The notes below the pieces were generated by a model. That model was not told the DNA's origin. It saw nothing but the letters and a program-made list of their open reading frames with translations, and ran no database searches. From assembly GCF_021018805.1 (NCBI RefSeq), contig NC_086257.1, positions 17,480,693 to 17,544,692 on the forward strand: a DNA stretch of 64,000 bases, given 5' to 3'. This DNA comes from Prinia subflava (taxonomy: Eukaryota > Chordata > Aves > Passeriformes > Cisticolidae). The translations under genes were made by a program, and so were the position numbers. Of this stretch, positions 63,501 through 64,000 are shown piece after piece; the first letter of the stretch is position 1; each line of letters begins with the position of its first letter.

Positions 63501-64000
63501 TAAACACAGGCACAAACACAGGCATGGAGTTAAAAAGAATCGTGACAATGACAAAAGGCATAGGCACGACAGTGGTTGTGGGCACAGAAATGGCCATGGG
63601 TGTGGGCATAAAAAACACAGTAAAAAGAATAAGCATAAACATCCAACCCCCAAGTCTTCTGATGAGTCAAATGAAAGGGGTTTTAATCAGAACAAAACCC
63701 TCCCATCATCCAGTGCTGAAGCTGCACTGGAGCTGGTTACTACAGGGGGTGCAAGGGAGGAAGCCAGTAGACCTGCAGAGCCACTAACTCTTCCTGACAC
63801 TTCTTTATTTAATGGATTGCCAGATCGCCCAGAATCTCCCCACCCCAGATGTCCTGGAAAACCATGGAAACAACTTGTGGGCTTTCCAGCCCCTCCTAGT
63901 TTTCCCAGAGAATTCACAAATGAGGATCTCTTGCCTTCTGCAGCAGAAAACATCGATCCAGCTACAGAACACGATGAGGAAGACTTTGATCTCACAGGTG
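48371..64000 (+). CDS. KNG1: KNG1, kininogen-1 (high-molecular-weight form), 10 coding exons, 3' end cut by window
   Basis: Exons 48371-48565, 51395-51505, 52414-52498, 54733-54905, 56593-56700, 58727-58808, 59321-59487, 60920-61027, 61769-61858 and 63307-64000+ join to 604 residues without a stop. The last residues, DFDLTG, match the human end FDLTDGLS, so only a few codons are missing. Kininogen is a secreted liver protein that inhibits papain-type cysteine proteases and releases kinins when cut by kallikrein. There are three cystatin domains: domain 1 lacks QxVxG, while domains 2 and 3 keep QVVAG (188-192 and 307-311), the papain-contact loop. Exon 10 carries the kinin RPPGFTPFR (379-387), a second partial kinin copy, a short His/Lys-rich segment (shorter than in human) and the C-terminal RCPGKPWK motif. 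A low-molecular-weight splice exon would lie beyond the window. HRG lies upstream on the same strand. Confidence 0.97.
50770..51040. other. GC-rich islet in KNG1 intron 1
   Basis: About 270 bp of sharply raised GC with several CpG sites in an AT-rich intron. Open frames on both strands (up to 120 codons) have no recognisable domain. It could be an unrecognised repeat or an internal regulatory element. Confidence 0.45.
51395..51505 (+). CDS. KNG1: KNG1 exon 2: cystatin domain 1
   Basis: Acceptor caatccag, 37 codons (residues 66-102). The loop position reads TAGPDPQYYVKY, so the QxVxG inhibitory motif is absent, as is usual for kininogen domain 1. Donor gtaagt. Confidence 0.95.
52414..52498 (+). 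CDS. KNG1: KNG1 exon 3: end of cystatin domain 1
   Basis: Acceptor tttttgcag, residues 103-130 with GECTA, a TNISQ sequon and QECKI; phase 1 end before gtatgt. Confidence 0.95.
54733..54905 (+). CDS. KNG1: KNG1 exon 4: start of cystatin domain 2
   Basis: Acceptor cttttccag, residues 131-188 with the inter-domain CLGCF at 142-146 and the final Gln of the QVVAG loop; donor gtttgt. Confidence 0.95.
56593..56700 (+). CDS. KNG1: KNG1 exon 5: cystatin domain 2, QVVAG
   Basis: Acceptor tctcttccag, 36 codons (residues 189-224) beginning VVAGWNY, which completes QVVAG, plus an ETNCTKD sequon; donor gtaagt. Confidence 0.96.
58381..58613 (+). repeat. (GGAAGGGA)n then (GGAA)n polypurine microsatellite in KNG1 intron 5
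   Basis: About 233 bp of uninterrupted purines: first an 8-bp GGAAGGGA period to about 58,490, then pure GGAA units. It ends 113 bp before exon 6. Open frames through it (Gly/Arg/Glu/Lys or Pro/Ser/Phe/Leu) are artefacts. Confidence 0.97.
58727..58808 (+). CDS. KNG1: KNG1 exon 6: end of cystatin domain 2
   Basis: Acceptor tgactccag, residues 225-251 with AKCEA and SDCKF, phase 1 end before gtatgt. Confidence 0.94.
59321..59487 (+). CDS. KNG1: KNG1 exon 7: start of cystatin domain 3
   Basis: Acceptor ctctttcag, residues 252-307 with the inter-domain CPGCP at 261-265. It ends at CAG (Gln of QVVAG) before gttggg, a weaker donor than the others. Confidence 0.94.
60920..61027 (+). CDS. KNG1: KNG1 exon 8: cystatin domain 3, QVVAG
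   Basis: Acceptor atttttcag, 36 codons (residues 308-343) beginning VVAGKKY, the same loop as human domain 3, with a KTNCSKS sequon; donor gtaagt. Confidence 0.96.
61769..61858 (+). CDS. KNG1: KNG1 exon 9: end of cystatin domain 3
   Basis: Acceptor gttaacag, 30 codons (residues 344-373) with SCDAQIHVIPW and KIYPQVNC, matching human VVPWEKKIYPTVNC. Phase 0 end before gtaaga. Confidence 0.96.
63307..64000 (+). CDS. KNG1: KNG1 exon 10 (partial): kinin, His/Lys-rich segment, C-terminus
   Basis: Acceptor tgtttttag. Residues 374-604 begin LLYAR, then the kinin at 63322-63348. A second partial kinin follows, then an acidic stretch, a His/Lys/Arg-rich segment of about 45-50 residues (63,494-63,650) and the CPGKPWK tail. 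No stop before the window ends. Confidence 0.96.
63328..63381 (+). repeat. KNG1: 27-bp in-frame tandem duplication within the kinin coding sequence
   Basis: Unit A (63328-63354) codes for PGFTPFRST and unit B (63355-63381) for PGLTPFRST. The two differ at one base (T at 63334, C at 63361), changing Phe to Leu. Confidence 0.97.

Noticed and set aside
63407..63787. 126-codon open frame starting MLIKMKEK
   Set aside because: It overlaps KNG1 exon 10 in another frame; the KNG1 frame is fixed by the kinin, cystatin domain 3 and the CPGKPWK tail.

Overview
This window is vertebrate nuclear DNA, almost certainly from a bird. All recognised genes are intron-split and liver-type. The interspersed repeats are CR1 LINE fragments and one ERV-type solo LTR of a kind I know from bird genomes. 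Overall repeat density is low. I cannot fix the species; a neoavian such as a songbird would fit, but that is inference.

The window holds the type-3 cystatin (fetuin/kininogen) cluster, four genes in a row on the + strand in the same order as human 3q27: AHSG (fetuin-A, about 7.33-13.59 kb), FETUB (fetuin-B, 17.65-27.45 kb), HRG (histidine-rich glycoprotein, 35.36-45.31 kb) and KNG1 (kininogen-1, 48.37 kb to the window end, cut within a few residues of the expected stop). I rebuilt every exon by joining splice sites in phase. AHSG, FETUB and HRG each have 7 coding exons. KNG1 has 10 in the window. Each cystatin domain is built from three exons with the repeating phase pattern 0-0-1, so the family's origin by domain and gene duplication is visible in the exon map.

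Region by region: 1-7.2 kb is intergenic with a 5'-truncated CR1 at 3.6-4.6 kb. AHSG follows, then a 3.6 kb spacer and FETUB. A GC-rich patch with three different minisatellites lies just 3' of FETUB (27.7-28.5 kb). An AT-rich spacer of nearly 7 kb leads to HRG, whose last exon carries a large His/Pro/Cys tandem array. A 995-bp solo LTR flanked by 5-bp direct repeats sits between HRG and KNG1. KNG1 runs to the right edge.

The products are predicted secreted plasma glycoproteins: fetuin-A (mineral binding), fetuin-B (astacin-protease inhibition), HRG (heparin, metal and plasminogen binding) and kininogen (cysteine-protease inhibition and kinin precursor). Each has a signal peptide, cystatin domains and a C-terminal CPG motif, whose Cys in this family pairs with the N-terminal Cys. 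All four candidate promoters carry a TATA-like box with a forkhead-like TGTTTRY motif about 40-70 bp upstream, consistent with shared liver expression.

The most interesting observations are: (1) the KNG1 kinin reads RPPGFTPFR, and a 27-bp in-frame tandem duplication creates a second kinin-like peptide directly behind it; (2) the HRG array alternates HHHGPPCPP and HHHGPDHDHPP modules and is rich in Cys; (3) HRG intron 2 uses a GC donor; (4) fetuin-A carries the CPDCP motif that in fetuin-B is the astacin-inhibiting trunk; (5) the forkhead-like motif is shared by all four promoters.
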